From Bacillota bacterium (GTDB lineage: Bacteria; Bacillota; Bacilli; Bacillales; Cytobacillaceae), in NCBI GenBank assembly GCA_030705955.1, contig JAUZPL010000042.1, forward strand, positions 1 through 37,049: DNA of 37,049 nucleotides, written 5' to 3'. Below the pieces are notes generated by a model. The model searched no databases and was not told where the DNA came from. It was given only the letters and a program-made list of their open reading frames with translations. A program made the translations under genes and the position numbers. Below are positions 23,658 through 30,913 of the stretch, one piece after another; within the stretch, counting starts at the first letter, position 1, and each line of letters starts with the position of its first letter.

Positions 23658-23775
23658 CCCTAAAATATCAGTTTATACCCATAGTTCGAAAACATTTCCA
23701 CTTATGAAATGACCATAATTAATAAAAACTAGGTATACAGAGAATGAATCTCTGGATACAAAGGAGATGAATAAA

Positions 23776-23979
23776 ATGGCTAGAAGTAGTAATAAACTAT
23801 TGGTACCTGGAATTGAGCAATACTTAGACCAGGTAAAATACGAAATAGCACAAGAATTTGGCGTTCAGTTAGGCTCTGATTCAGTTTCCCGTGCAAATGG
23901 CTCTGTTGGCGGAGAGATTACAAAACGATTAGTACAACAAGCACAGGCTCAATTATCAGGTCAAAATCCTCAAAAATAA
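23776..23979 (+). CDS. Alpha/beta-type small acid-soluble spore protein
   Basis: This 67-residue alpha/beta SASP begins [15 protein letters not shown] and has [16 protein letters not shown] (germination protease region) and [15 protein letters not shown], the DNA-binding signature. Such proteins coat and protect spore DNA and are degraded at germination. The start is ATG 23776: the ATG nine bases upstream is part of the AAAGGAGATGA ribosome site. Sequence upstream (TGAAAT, 18 bases, CTAGGTA) is a weak candidate for a SigG promoter. The C-terminal tail (SGQNPQK) is slightly longer than in SspA/SspB. It is a monocistronic gene. Confidence 0.95.
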   Translation: MARSSNKLLVPGIEQYLDQVKYEIAQEFGVQLGSDSVSRANGSVGGEITKRLVQQAQAQLSGQNPQK

Positions 23980-23997
23980 TTGTATATAAAATGGAAG

Positions 23998-24020
23998 AAG
24001 TCCGGCAATATGCCGGACTT
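23998..24020. terminator. Convergent terminator between the SASP gene and rsgI
   Basis: AAGTCCGGCA pairs perfectly with TGCCGGACTT around loop ATA. T-rich sequence follows on the plus strand (TACTTTT) and, more loosely, on the minus strand, so it can serve both genes. Confidence 0.75.
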
Positions 24021-25036
24021 TACTTTTCTGAATGAGATTCATGGGCAGCATTGTTACTTTTTTCATTTTCATGCTCATCCTTATTGGACTTCCATTGTTT
24101 TTGAATGAAATTGCCAATGCCTTTTTTGCTTCCACTATTGTATTGATTTATAGGTTGATTTTGTTTCCATACTTTCCCTTTTACTTTATCAACCTGTGAA
24201 GATACTCCTTTTTTTTGAGTAATGGCATTTGTTTTATTACTATTTGCCTTTTCAAGTATATTTTTTTTCCCATTTGGAGTTGCTTTTGATTGATTGTTTG
24301 GTAAAGCAGGTTTATTTAGCTGAATACTATTTTTTCCCTGACCAGACTTTTGTTTATCTTTAATAGAAGATTGTAGCTTTGTTTCCTGATACTTCCCAGT
24401 TGTTATTCCTAATTGGTGTGCCTCTTGCATCTCTTTTTTTGTTCCATTTAAAACGGTAATTTCCAAATGATTTTCTTTTACTACTTTTTCGATTTCATTT
24501 AGGTTTTCGGTTAATTTCTTTTCAGCAGCGTCTTCTTTTTTCTCTGTTCTAACTGTTGAAATGATAACTGAATGATGTTTTTTTAAAAATCCTTCCTTTT
24601 TCATTTCACCAATTAAAGATTGAGTTAATTGAGAAACCTCTTGACTTTTCCAATGGGTGATATTAGAAATAATACTTTCTCCGTCATGATTAAAGGCGGT
24701 TAATTTTACAACTTCCATTTTATTATTTACTCCAAGTTCAATACTTGGATTAACATCAATGGACATATAAGCATATGCTTTATTATTTTGATACATTGGT
24801 AGGAAGGAACCAATAAAAAGGAGTAGTGCAGTCAAAATAACTGGTAATGGTTTTTGAATGATAAATTGTTTAAATAAAATAAGATAATTTCTGTTTGGCT
24901 TTTCAAACGGTGTAAAAAGGATTTCTTCCCCAATTGAATAAGATTTATTTTGTTTCATTGAACGTAAAAACTCACCATCAGGGGTTAACAAGGTCAAATG
25001 TTCATCGTCTATTTCCATGATGATCCCTTTTTTCAT
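24020..25036 (-). CDS. rsgI: RsgI-like membrane anti-sigma-I factor
   Basis: Residues about 1-55 of this 338-residue protein form the cytoplasmic RsgI N-terminal domain (MKKGIIMEIDDEHLTLLTPDG). One transmembrane segment lies at about 63-82. Then comes the conserved extracellular YAYMSIDVNPSIEL, whose Asn96-Pro97 bond is the autoproteolysis site described for RsgI proteins. The extracellular domain to about 215 is followed by a Lys/Asn/Gln-rich disordered tail of about 120 residues with no recognisable binding module. RsgI holds SigI inactive until cell-envelope or heat stress triggers proteolysis. It overlaps sigI by four bases (ATGA), so stoichiometric production is expected. Confidence 0.9.
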   Translation of the reverse strand: MKKGIIMEIDDEHLTLLTPDGEFLRSMKQNKSYSIGEEILFTPFEKPNRNYLILFKQFIIQKPLPVILTALLLFIGSFLPMYQNNKAYAYMSIDVNPSIELGVNNKMEVVKLTAFNHDGESIISNITHWKSQEVSQLTQSLIGEMKKEGFLKKHHSVIISTVRTEKKEDAAEKKLTENLNEIEKVVKENHLEITVLNGTKKEMQEAHQLGITTGKYQETKLQSSIKDKQKSGQGKNSIQLNKPALPNNQSKATPNGKKNILEKANSNKTNAITQKKGVSSQVDKVKGKVWKQNQPINQYNSGSKKGIGNFIQKQWKSNKDEHENEKSNNAAHESHSEK

Positions 25037-25779
25037 GAATTAAGCACCCCTTTAATATAATCCTTCATAAAAACATAATCCCCCATTAAGATAAGTGCAA
25101 TTGCAATAATATATTTACGGTTTCGTTCAATTGTTTTTCTACTAACTTGGACCATATCCTCAAGCTGTTTAATCGGAAGTCTTTTTTTATCTATTAGTAT
25201 ATTTTTACATTCTTCATTTTCAATTAACATATTTGCAATTGTAATTGCATTTTTACGTGCATCCGCATGTTTAGGGGAATTTTCTACTAAATCACTAAAT
25301 TTCAGATCATATGTTTTCAAACACTGTTGAAAACGGATAATTTCCTCTTTACGGTGCTCTTCTTCAGACTTCTTTTGGAAGTCTTCAACTGATAGTTCAT
25401 TAACAATCATATTTCCAGGTGACTCTTCTTCTTGTATGTGACTTGAAAAGTCATAGCTAATATGCTGATTTTTCGATTGTTTTCGGATGTAATCAATGAC
25501 TCTTCTTTTTATTAAAATTTCTGCGAAGCTAAGTAAAGAGCTCCCCTTTTCCGAAGAATACTTCTCAATTGCTTCATTAAATGATATTAGGCCAATACTA
25601 AATTCATCATCTGATTCATGAATATATCGTTTGCACACAGATGAAACAGTTTTTGCAATAAACGGTTTATAAGATTCTATAATTTCATTACGTAAAACCT
25701 GATTCCCTTCTTGAATAAGGGTAACGGATTCTTCTAATGTTCTCTTTTTCTTTTTGGCTGTGAACAATAAACCTAACAC
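25033..25779 (-). CDS. sigI: RNA polymerase sigma factor SigI
   Basis: This 248-residue sigma factor of the SigI group has region 2 at about 20-95 (LRNEIIESYKPFIAKTVSSV, SDDEFSIGLISFNEAIEKY, LIKRRVIDYIRKQ) and the SigI-C type domain with an HTH (LPIKQLEDMVQVSRKTIERNRKYI) near the C-terminus. GTG 25779 follows AGGAGGTGG at ideal distance. In B. subtilis SigI responds to heat and cell-wall stress and drives genes such as mreBH and lytE. The upstream region contains a matching autoregulatory promoter and also an extended -10 SigA-type sequence. Confidence 0.93.
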   Translation of the reverse strand: MLGLLFTAKKKKRTLEESVTLIQEGNQVLRNEIIESYKPFIAKTVSSVCKRYIHESDDEFSIGLISFNEAIEKYSSEKGSSLLSFAEILIKRRVIDYIRKQSKNQHISYDFSSHIQEEESPGNMIVNELSVEDFQKKSEEEHRKEEIIRFQQCLKTYDLKFSDLVENSPKHADARKNAITIANMLIENEECKNILIDKKRLPIKQLEDMVQVSRKTIERNRKYIIAIALILMGDYVFMKDYIKGVLNS

Positions 25780-25811
25780 TACTCCACCTCCTAGAACCCA
25801 TACAATTATAA

Positions 25812-25842
25812 CATACGCATGTTACTTTGGATTTTCGGGGGT
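25812..25842 (-). promoter_or_regulatory. Putative SigI-dependent promoter of sigI-rsgI
   Basis: On the minus strand ACCCCC is followed after 19 bases by CGTATG. The known SigI pattern is ACCCCC at -35 and CGWA at -10. Directly downstream, TATGTTATAAT gives an extended -10 for SigA, so basal and induced promoters may be stacked. Confidence 0.7.
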
Positions 25843-25854
25843 TAAAGTCTTTAG

Positions 25855-25884
25855 AAAAGATAGCCCCAATTAAGGCTATCTTTT
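25855..25884 (-). terminator. Terminator of the DUF5667-like gene
   Basis: AAAAGATAGCC pairs perfectly with GGCTATCTTTT around an eight-base loop. On the minus strand it lies 17 bases after the stop and ends in TTTT. Confidence 0.8.
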
Positions 25885-25901
25885 CCTGTCATGAATTATT
25901 C

Positions 25902-27242
25902 TTAGTTGTTATGTCCATGACCTTTTGATTGATGGTCATTTTCATTTTGTCCTTGCTGATCATTTGATTGTTGATCTTCATTTTGTAATTTTACTTCAAC
26001 TTTTTTTTGTTCCTTTAGATTCTTATATTGTTGGTTAAGCTGCTTAATTTGCTGTCCAATAGCTTTACTAGAATTTTTCACTTGCTCTTTAATATCTTTT
26101 CCATGATTTTGTTTAGTAACAGCTGGTGCTTGGTTTTGTTGTTCTGCTTTTACTTGAGTACTGTCTTTTGCATCAGTTGCAGTTCCATTGGTTTCAACAG
26201 AAGTTGAAGTTGTTGCTGAAGCTGGCGTTGTGCTTTGGCTTGTTGAAGTTTGGCCTTGTACTGTATTGTTTTGACCAGCTGATTCCTTTGTAAAATGTTC
26301 TTCAACCTTTGCTAGTTTTTGGGCTAGCTTTGTATAGCTTTTTTCAATATTCTTTTGTAATGCTGCACGTGCAACTGGATTTTTCACATGTTCTAGAGCA
26401 GCTTGTAAAGCAACAATATTTTGTGCTAATGCATTATTAACATCTTGAATTCCTTGATCTTGTGTTGTTCCAGTAGTTGTATCTGAATTTTGCTGATTTT
26501 TGTTTGTTTGATCTTGTGAAGTTTGAACAGCTGCTTGTGTACCATCTGTAGTTTGTTTATCAGATTGGTCATCCTTGTTAGCTTCATCTGAATTTTGTTG
26601 TTCAGCAATCTTATTAGCATCCTTCATATCATCAAGAGAATTTTGGATTGTTTTTACTGCTTCATCTTGTTTACCATTTGCGAAAAGGGCTTGCGCTTCT
26701 GCAAGACGTTCTGAAGCGAAGTTTGACAAAAGCTTAGCTTCTTTAACATCATCAAAAGTAAACGCTAATTCAATTTTTTCAAGAGCTATTTTTGCAAAGT
26801 AGAAGAAATCCCCTGGTAATAATGAAGGTGCTGCTTGTGTTTGTGTTTGATCAGTTGTAGTTGTACCTGTTGTGGTAGTTCCTGTTGTATCTCCCGTTGT
26901 ACCTGTAGTTGTAGATCCAGTTGTATCTGTGCTCGTTGTAGGTGTTCCAGTGCTATTAGTGCCTGTTGTGGTAGTTCCTGTACCATCAGTACCGGTGGAA
27001 CTTGTTCCAGTTGTATCTGTGCTAGTTGAAGTTGTTCCGGTTGTATTTGTGCTTGTTGTTCCAGCTGTGGTATTTGTTGAAGTTCCGGATTGAAGATTTA
27101 CTGTTGGTACACTATCTGTTTGATTAGTTGTTCCATCCGCGAATGCCTGGGATGCAGTAAATGTGAACGATCCAGCTAATACCATTGCTAATGCACCTTT
27201 TGCGATTTTGTTTAAATGTTTGTTACTTGTTATCTTTATCAT
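25902..27242 (-). CDS. Secreted Thr/Gly-rich protein with DUF5667-like domain
   Basis: This 446-residue protein has a signal peptide (basic residues, hydrophobic core LAMVLAGSFTFTA, likely cleavage after AFA at 35). A low-complexity Thr/Gly/Ser linker spans about 53-136. A helical DUF5667-like domain follows (LLPGDFFYFAKIALEKIELAF at 141-161, then FASERLAEAQALFANGK). The C-terminal half is Gln/Asn/Ser-rich and probably disordered, ending in GHGHNN. No sortase motif or second membrane segment was seen. The start is ATG 27242, five bases after GAGGTGA; an in-frame GTG nine bases upstream is part of the ribosome site. The upstream SigI-type promoter and location next to sigI-rsgI suggest a cell-surface member of the SigI response. 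Confidence 0.75.
   Translation of the reverse strand: MIKITSNKHLNKIAKGALAMVLAGSFTFTASQAFADGTTNQTDSVPTVNLQSGTSTNTTAGTTSTNTTGTTSTSTDTTGTSSTGTDGTGTTTTGTNSTGTPTTSTDTTGSTTTGTTGDTTGTTTTGTTTTDQTQTQAAPSLLPGDFFYFAKIALEKIELAFTFDDVKEAKLLSNFASERLAEAQALFANGKQDEAVKTIQNSLDDMKDANKIAEQQNSDEANKDDQSDKQTTDGTQAAVQTSQDQTNKNQQNSDTTTGTTQDQGIQDVNNALAQNIVALQAALEHVKNPVARAALQKNIEKSYTKLAQKLAKVEEHFTKESAGQNNTVQGQTSTSQSTTPASATTSTSVETNGTATDAKDSTQVKAEQQNQAPAVTKQNHGKDIKEQVKNSSKAIGQQIKQLNQQYKNLKEQKKVEVKLQNEDQQSNDQQGQNENDHQSKGHGHNN
26835..27086 (-). repeat. Imperfect Thr/Gly codon repeat inside the secreted protein gene
   Basis: About 84 codons are almost only Thr, Gly, Ser and Asp in short variants of TTGTTSTST and TTTGTTG. 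The minus-strand GGXACXACX periodicity also keeps the opposite strand open, which produces spurious Val/Pro frames there. The length is likely to vary between strains. Confidence 0.8.
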
Positions 27243-27288
27243 CTTGGTCACCTCTTAAGTTATTGTTTCGGCATTTTCACTAAATAAT

Positions 27289-27318
27289 TACGATTGACCA
27301 AGAATGATTTGTGGGGGT
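27289..27318 (-). promoter_or_regulatory. Putative SigI-dependent promoter of the DUF5667-like gene
   Basis: ACCCCC on the minus strand (27313-27318) is followed after 20 bases by CGTA (27289-27292), the same pattern seen before sigI. The leader to ATG 27242 is then about 40 nt. Confidence 0.65.
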
Positions 27319-27336
27319 GATATATATATAGTTTTT

Positions 27337-27373
27337 CAAAAAAAAAAATTAGCCTCAAAAAAAGAAGGCTAAT
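27337..27373 (-). terminator. Terminator of the SDR-ALDH-membrane protein operon
   Basis: ATTAGCCT pairs with AGGCTAAT around a ten-base loop. On the minus strand it is followed by more than ten T residues. It begins directly after the stop of the membrane-protein gene. Confidence 0.85.
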
Positions 27374-27374
27374 G

Positions 27375-27845
27375 TTAACTTCCAAGCTTAGATTTTGAAG
27401 CTATGATAAATTTAATCAAAAAGCCAATTCCTAATCCTGGGATTAAGAAAATCATTGGTAAAAATACTGGGCCAAAGTAAATACCAAAAAGGAGTAATTT
27501 CGGAGAATACATTAAACCAACTGTTACAAAATAGGCACCAAAAACAAATGGTAAGAAAGAAAACTTCTCATGGGCTGGCATTGCCATTCGAAAGCTATCC
27601 CACATCGCAAACATATAGACACATGGATAAAACATGAGCCATTGATAATTGGTTACTAAATGCGCCTTTTCCATTTCCCCTAGAAAGCTATACATAATAG
27701 CCTGATTGAAATGGCTGTTTACATTAATGATAAATTCCAGGATGACAAATAAAATCCCTTTAATATAACTCCCCATTAATAATTGACTAAAACCAGGTAA
27801 GGCAATACTCCATAAAATTGCTTCTAATTTACTTATCTGTTTCAT
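27375..27845 (-). CDS. Small multi-spanning membrane protein of unknown function
   Basis: This 156-residue protein begins MKQISKLEAILWSIALPGFSQ and has about four hydrophobic segments (around 9-28, 30-45, 70-85, 98-150 in pieces). The ALPGFSQLLMGSYIKG motif is reminiscent of TM2-like small membrane proteins, but I cannot assign a family. ATG 27845 is preferred because the reading frame further upstream has no membrane character and starts with TTG. The ribosome site is weak (AAAGGA about 13 bases before). It follows the aldehyde dehydrogenase by 70 bases with no terminator between, so it is probably the third gene of that operon. Confidence 0.65.
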   Translation of the reverse strand: MKQISKLEAILWSIALPGFSQLLMGSYIKGILFVILEFIINVNSHFNQAIMYSFLGEMEKAHLVTNYQWLMFYPCVYMFAMWDSFRMAMPAHEKFSFLPFVFGAYFVTVGLMYSPKLLLFGIYFGPVFLPMIFLIPGLGIGFLIKFIIASKSKLGS

Positions 27846-27915
27846 AGAAAAACCCGTTTCCTTTTGGCATATATGCATAGGATATCCATTATGGGCCAAA
27901 AGTAACAGTCGAATA

Positions 27916-29478
27916 TTATTTTCTTTCTTTTTCTGTACTTTTTTTCAAAAGCTGTAAATACATTTTTGCAAAGTAAATCATATCCTTACGTGGCTTGAAA
28001 TAACTTTTAAATAATTTTAAAAATAATGGATATTTACCATAGTAGGGATACCATTGAATTTCTGTGTTTTTTCTTCCATTATCCTCGATAATTGATTTTT
28101 CATGACAAAAATTCCGCAGTCCAGCAGCTCCATGATATCTTCCTATTCCGCTATTTTTTGCTCCTCCAAATGGTAAACCGTGATTTGCAACCGTAACAAT
28201 CGCATCATTAATGACGACAGCACCAGAAACAAGTTTTGAAGCAACATGCCTTGCCTTTTTTACATCCTTTGTCCAAACACTAGCATTTAATCCATATACC
28301 GTATCATTGGCTAATGAAATCACCTCATCTTCCTTTTCAAATGGAATAATCGGTAAAACTGGACCAAAGGTCTCCTCTTGAATAACCTTCATATTGTGTT
28401 GAACATTTGAAAGGACTGTTATTGGTAAAAACATGCCTTCTTTCCATTGATCAGGAGGGAGTCCTGCTTCAAGCTTCGCACCTCTATGTAATGCCTCAAC
28501 AAGTTGTTCTCTTACAATTTGAATTTGTGCAGGAAACGTCATGGAACCAACATCTGCATTTTCATCTATTCCCTGTTTCAGAGTTTCCATTTCTTTCTTT
28601 ACTAATTGAAGGAATTCATGATACACCGTTTTTTGAACATACAATCTTTCTGCACTCATGCATACCTGACCGCTATTTGTAAAGGCTGCCCATACCGCTC
28701 CCTTTGCTGCTCTTTTTAAATTAGCATCTTCAAATACAATCATTGGATCTTTCCCACCGAGTTCTAATGTGGTAGGAATTAATTTTTTAGCCGCTACTTC
28801 CTGAATGATTTTCCCTGTTCTTACAGATCCAGTGAAGAAAATATAATCAGGGGTTCCTTCAGTAAAAGCCGCGCCAACTTCTTTTCCACCATGTGCTACC
28901 TGCACTACTCCATCAGGTAAACCCGCTGCTGCAAATAATTCCTCCATACATTTACCAACGAGTGGAGTGATCTCTGAAGGCTTTAATATAACAGTATTAC
29001 CTGCTGCCAATGCACTAACAACTGGCACCATAGCAAGCTGAAGCGGATAATTCCAAGGTGAGATAACTAGGACTACCCCTCTTGGCATATATTCAATAAA
29101 AGATTTTTTCCCCATCAGCAGGAGAGGTGTTTTCACTGTTTTCCTTTTTAATCCTTTTTCTGCATGCTTACAAATATGTTCAATTCCATCTAGAGTAGGC
29201 ATAATATCAGCAACAAGTGCTTCAGTCAGAACTTTCCCAGTATTATCTGAAATCGTTTTGGCTATTTCCTCCATATGTAGAGCCATATATTCCTTTAATG
29301 TTCTTAAATAATGGAGTCGATTCGAAATAGATAATGCACTCCACATTTGGAAAGCTGACCTTCCTTTTTCATAGAAGGTGGTTACCTCACTTAATGGAGT
29401 CTCTTCAATTTCACCTATTTGTTTCCCTGTAGCGGGGGAAAACATAGGGAGTCTTTTTTGCGTTGAATGCACATTCAT
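27916..29478 (-). CDS. Aldehyde dehydrogenase, probably for fatty aldehydes
   Basis: This 520-residue NAD(P)-dependent aldehyde dehydrogenase has ISPWNYPLQL, TGSVRTGK (cofactor loop), TLELGGKDP (general base Glu) and SGQVCMSAER (catalytic Cys). It ends in a 40-residue hydrophobic and basic tail (YPLFLKLFKSYFKPRKD) that could attach it to the membrane. Such tails occur in long-chain aldehyde dehydrogenases, and the preceding gene encodes a reductase of the fatty acyl-CoA reductase/SDR type, so a long-chain substrate is likely (inference). It starts ten bases after the reductase stop; the GGTGA in front of ATG is a modest ribosome site. An alternative is a general detoxifying ALDH. Confidence 0.85.
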   Translation of the reverse strand: MNVHSTQKRLPMFSPATGKQIGEIEETPLSEVTTFYEKGRSAFQMWSALSISNRLHYLRTLKEYMALHMEEIAKTISDNTGKVLTEALVADIMPTLDGIEHICKHAEKGLKRKTVKTPLLLMGKKSFIEYMPRGVVLVISPWNYPLQLAMVPVVSALAAGNTVILKPSEITPLVGKCMEELFAAAGLPDGVVQVAHGGKEVGAAFTEGTPDYIFFTGSVRTGKIIQEVAAKKLIPTTLELGGKDPMIVFEDANLKRAAKGAVWAAFTNSGQVCMSAERLYVQKTVYHEFLQLVKKEMETLKQGIDENADVGSMTFPAQIQIVREQLVEALHRGAKLEAGLPPDQWKEGMFLPITVLSNVQHNMKVIQEETFGPVLPIIPFEKEDEVISLANDTVYGLNASVWTKDVKKARHVASKLVSGAVVINDAIVTVANHGLPFGGAKNSGIGRYHGAAGLRNFCHEKSIIEDNGRKNTEIQWYPYYGKYPLFLKLFKSYFKPRKDMIYFAKMYLQLLKKSTEKERK

Positions 29479-29488
29479 TCACCACACT

Positions 29489-30586
29489 TCACAGGATTTT
29501 AATTTGATAGTGCTGATTCTCCTTATTTCTACTATAAAATGCGACCATTTCGCGCACCCCTTCTTTAAAATCAGGGCAGCTAATACCGGAACCCATTAAA
29601 TCATTTTGCACTTCTGTACAATCAAATTCACCTTTCCAAGTAAAATAATCCAAAGCCTCTTTTTCAACCTTAAGAAATTTTCTTAATGGTCTAATTGAAA
29701 GACCCCATTTTGCCATGGTCAATGGTAAGGTTCCTTTTGGCACTTTATTTGTTAATTCCTTCATCAGCATTTCATATAGGTCGGAAACGCTGTAGGGATT
29801 AGGATCTGTTAGATGATAGGTTTTATTTGCCCCATCATCCAAGAAACTTAAATATGTTGTTGCTTGAATAATATAGTCAATTGGAACAAGATTTACAACT
29901 GAATTACTTTTTCCCAACCTTGGCATGATAGGTAAAAAACGTAGCCTATCTAAAAAATTCAATATAAAATAGGGTCCATCAAACTTTACTGTTTCGCCGG
30001 TCTTCGAGTGACCTTTTACAATGCCTGGCCTAATAATTGTCACTGGTACGACCTTTTTTAATTCCTCTACAAGCTGCTCTGCATAATATTTCGTTTCTTC
30101 ATAAAAATTTTTAAAGCTGGCAGGAAGAATTAATTCATGTTCATATAATTTCCCTTCTCGAGTTCCTGCTACATAGGCAGTACTAAAATATGTATATCTT
30201 TTTAGATGAGGCAGTTTCTGAACCCACTGGTTAACATTTTCAGTCCCTTTAACATTTACTTCGTAAGCAATGTCTTTTGGTACAGCTAAATCATATATTG
30301 CGGCAAGATGAAAGACGTGAGTTATTGTTTCTTCAAGTATTTTTTGAGTTTCCTCCAAAATAGAAAGAGCAGGCATCGTAATATTTCCTTCTATTATCAT
30401 AAAAGAACTTTCCGGCAAGTCAAATTCCTTCATAATGACCTTCTTTTCCATCCTTGCTTTTTCCATCATACCAGGTAAAACAAGAACAGCAACAACCCCT
30501 TTTCGATTGTTTCTTTGCAAGACTTCTCTTATAAGCTGATTACAAATGAAACCTGGAAATCCCGTGAAAAAATAACCCTTTTCCAT
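29489..30586 (-). CDS. Extended SDR, fatty acyl-CoA reductase-like
   Basis: This 365-residue NAD(P)-binding protein has the N-terminal motif TGFPGFIC (the usual last Gly is Cys), VFHLAAIYDL, and the catalytic YEETK (Tyr-x3-Lys). A C-terminal substrate domain follows. The layout fits the NAD_binding_4 male-sterility/fatty acyl reductase-like branch of extended SDRs. With the downstream aldehyde dehydrogenase it could interconvert an acyl thioester, aldehyde and acid, or act on a long-chain alcohol. The direction is unknown. GGGGAGAG lies three bases before ATG. A long inverted repeat (30599-30636) upstream is a likely operator. Confidence 0.75.
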   Translation of the reverse strand: MEKGYFFTGFPGFICNQLIREVLQRNNRKGVVAVLVLPGMMEKARMEKKVIMKEFDLPESSFMIIEGNITMPALSILEETQKILEETITHVFHLAAIYDLAVPKDIAYEVNVKGTENVNQWVQKLPHLKRYTYFSTAYVAGTREGKLYEHELILPASFKNFYEETKYYAEQLVEELKKVVPVTIIRPGIVKGHSKTGETVKFDGPYFILNFLDRLRFLPIMPRLGKSNSVVNLVPIDYIIQATTYLSFLDDGANKTYHLTDPNPYSVSDLYEMLMKELTNKVPKGTLPLTMAKWGLSIRPLRKFLKVEKEALDYFTWKGEFDCTEVQNDLMGSGISCPDFKEGVREMVAFYSRNKENQHYQIKIL

Positions 30587-30598
30587 TTTCTCTCCCCT

Positions 30599-30636
30599 TT
30601 ACCAGTTACGCTTACATTCATTGTAAGCATCGGTAA
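30599..30636 (-). promoter_or_regulatory. Long inverted repeat, probable operator of the SDR-ALDH operon
   Basis: The core GCTTACATTCATTGTAAGC is a perfect 7-bp dyad with a 5-bp centre. Flanking TTACC and GGTAA extend it to 38 bp with small offsets. It sits 13 bases upstream of the SDR start. Size and shape suit a TetR- or MarR-type repressor. No regulator gene is next to it. Confidence 0.55.
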
Positions 30637-30734
30637 AAGCATCCGTCAATCATTTACTGAATGTTCTGGAAAATGGTTTTTGTATGTTCCGCGGAAGCTT
30701 CAGTTTTTAGCGGAAAAATACTTTGAAGTTTGTA

Positions 30735-30793
30735 TTAGAAAAACTTGGCGTTCGCCAAGTCCTTAGGTGGCGAATGCCTTAGTTTTTCTTATG
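30735..30793 (+). repeat. Structured dispersed repeat, copy 2
   Basis: This second copy of the repeat at 23536-23593 is about 59 bp. Here the inner hairpin TTGGCGTTCGCCAA is perfect, followed by GGCGAATGCC, and the outer arms AGAAAAACT and AGTTTTTCT pair perfectly. No reading frame or transposase is associated. It lies in the gap between prfC and the SDR operon. Confidence 0.8.
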
Positions 30794-30870
30794 CGATTTA
30801 AGAGTTGATTTCAATAACGGAAGTTAACACGCTATAGTGCTTTAATAAAGTTAAACTTTCCTATAAGCTA

Positions 30871-30909
30871 AAAAAAACTGCGCCTCCCAATCAATTGGGG
30901 GTGCAGTTT
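30871..30909 (-). terminator. Terminator of prfC
   Basis: AAACTGCGCCTCCCAAT pairs with ATTGGGGGTGCAGTTT with one bulge or mismatch around a tiny loop. On the minus strand it is followed by a T-run. It lies right behind the prfC stop. Confidence 0.9.
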
Positions 30910-30913
30910 CATT

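Noticed and set aside
26832-27093. Open Val/Pro-rich and Cys/Ser-rich frames on the plus strand
   Set aside because: They are shadows of the Thr/Gly codon repeat of the secreted protein on the minus strand. They have no ribosome site and no family resemblance.
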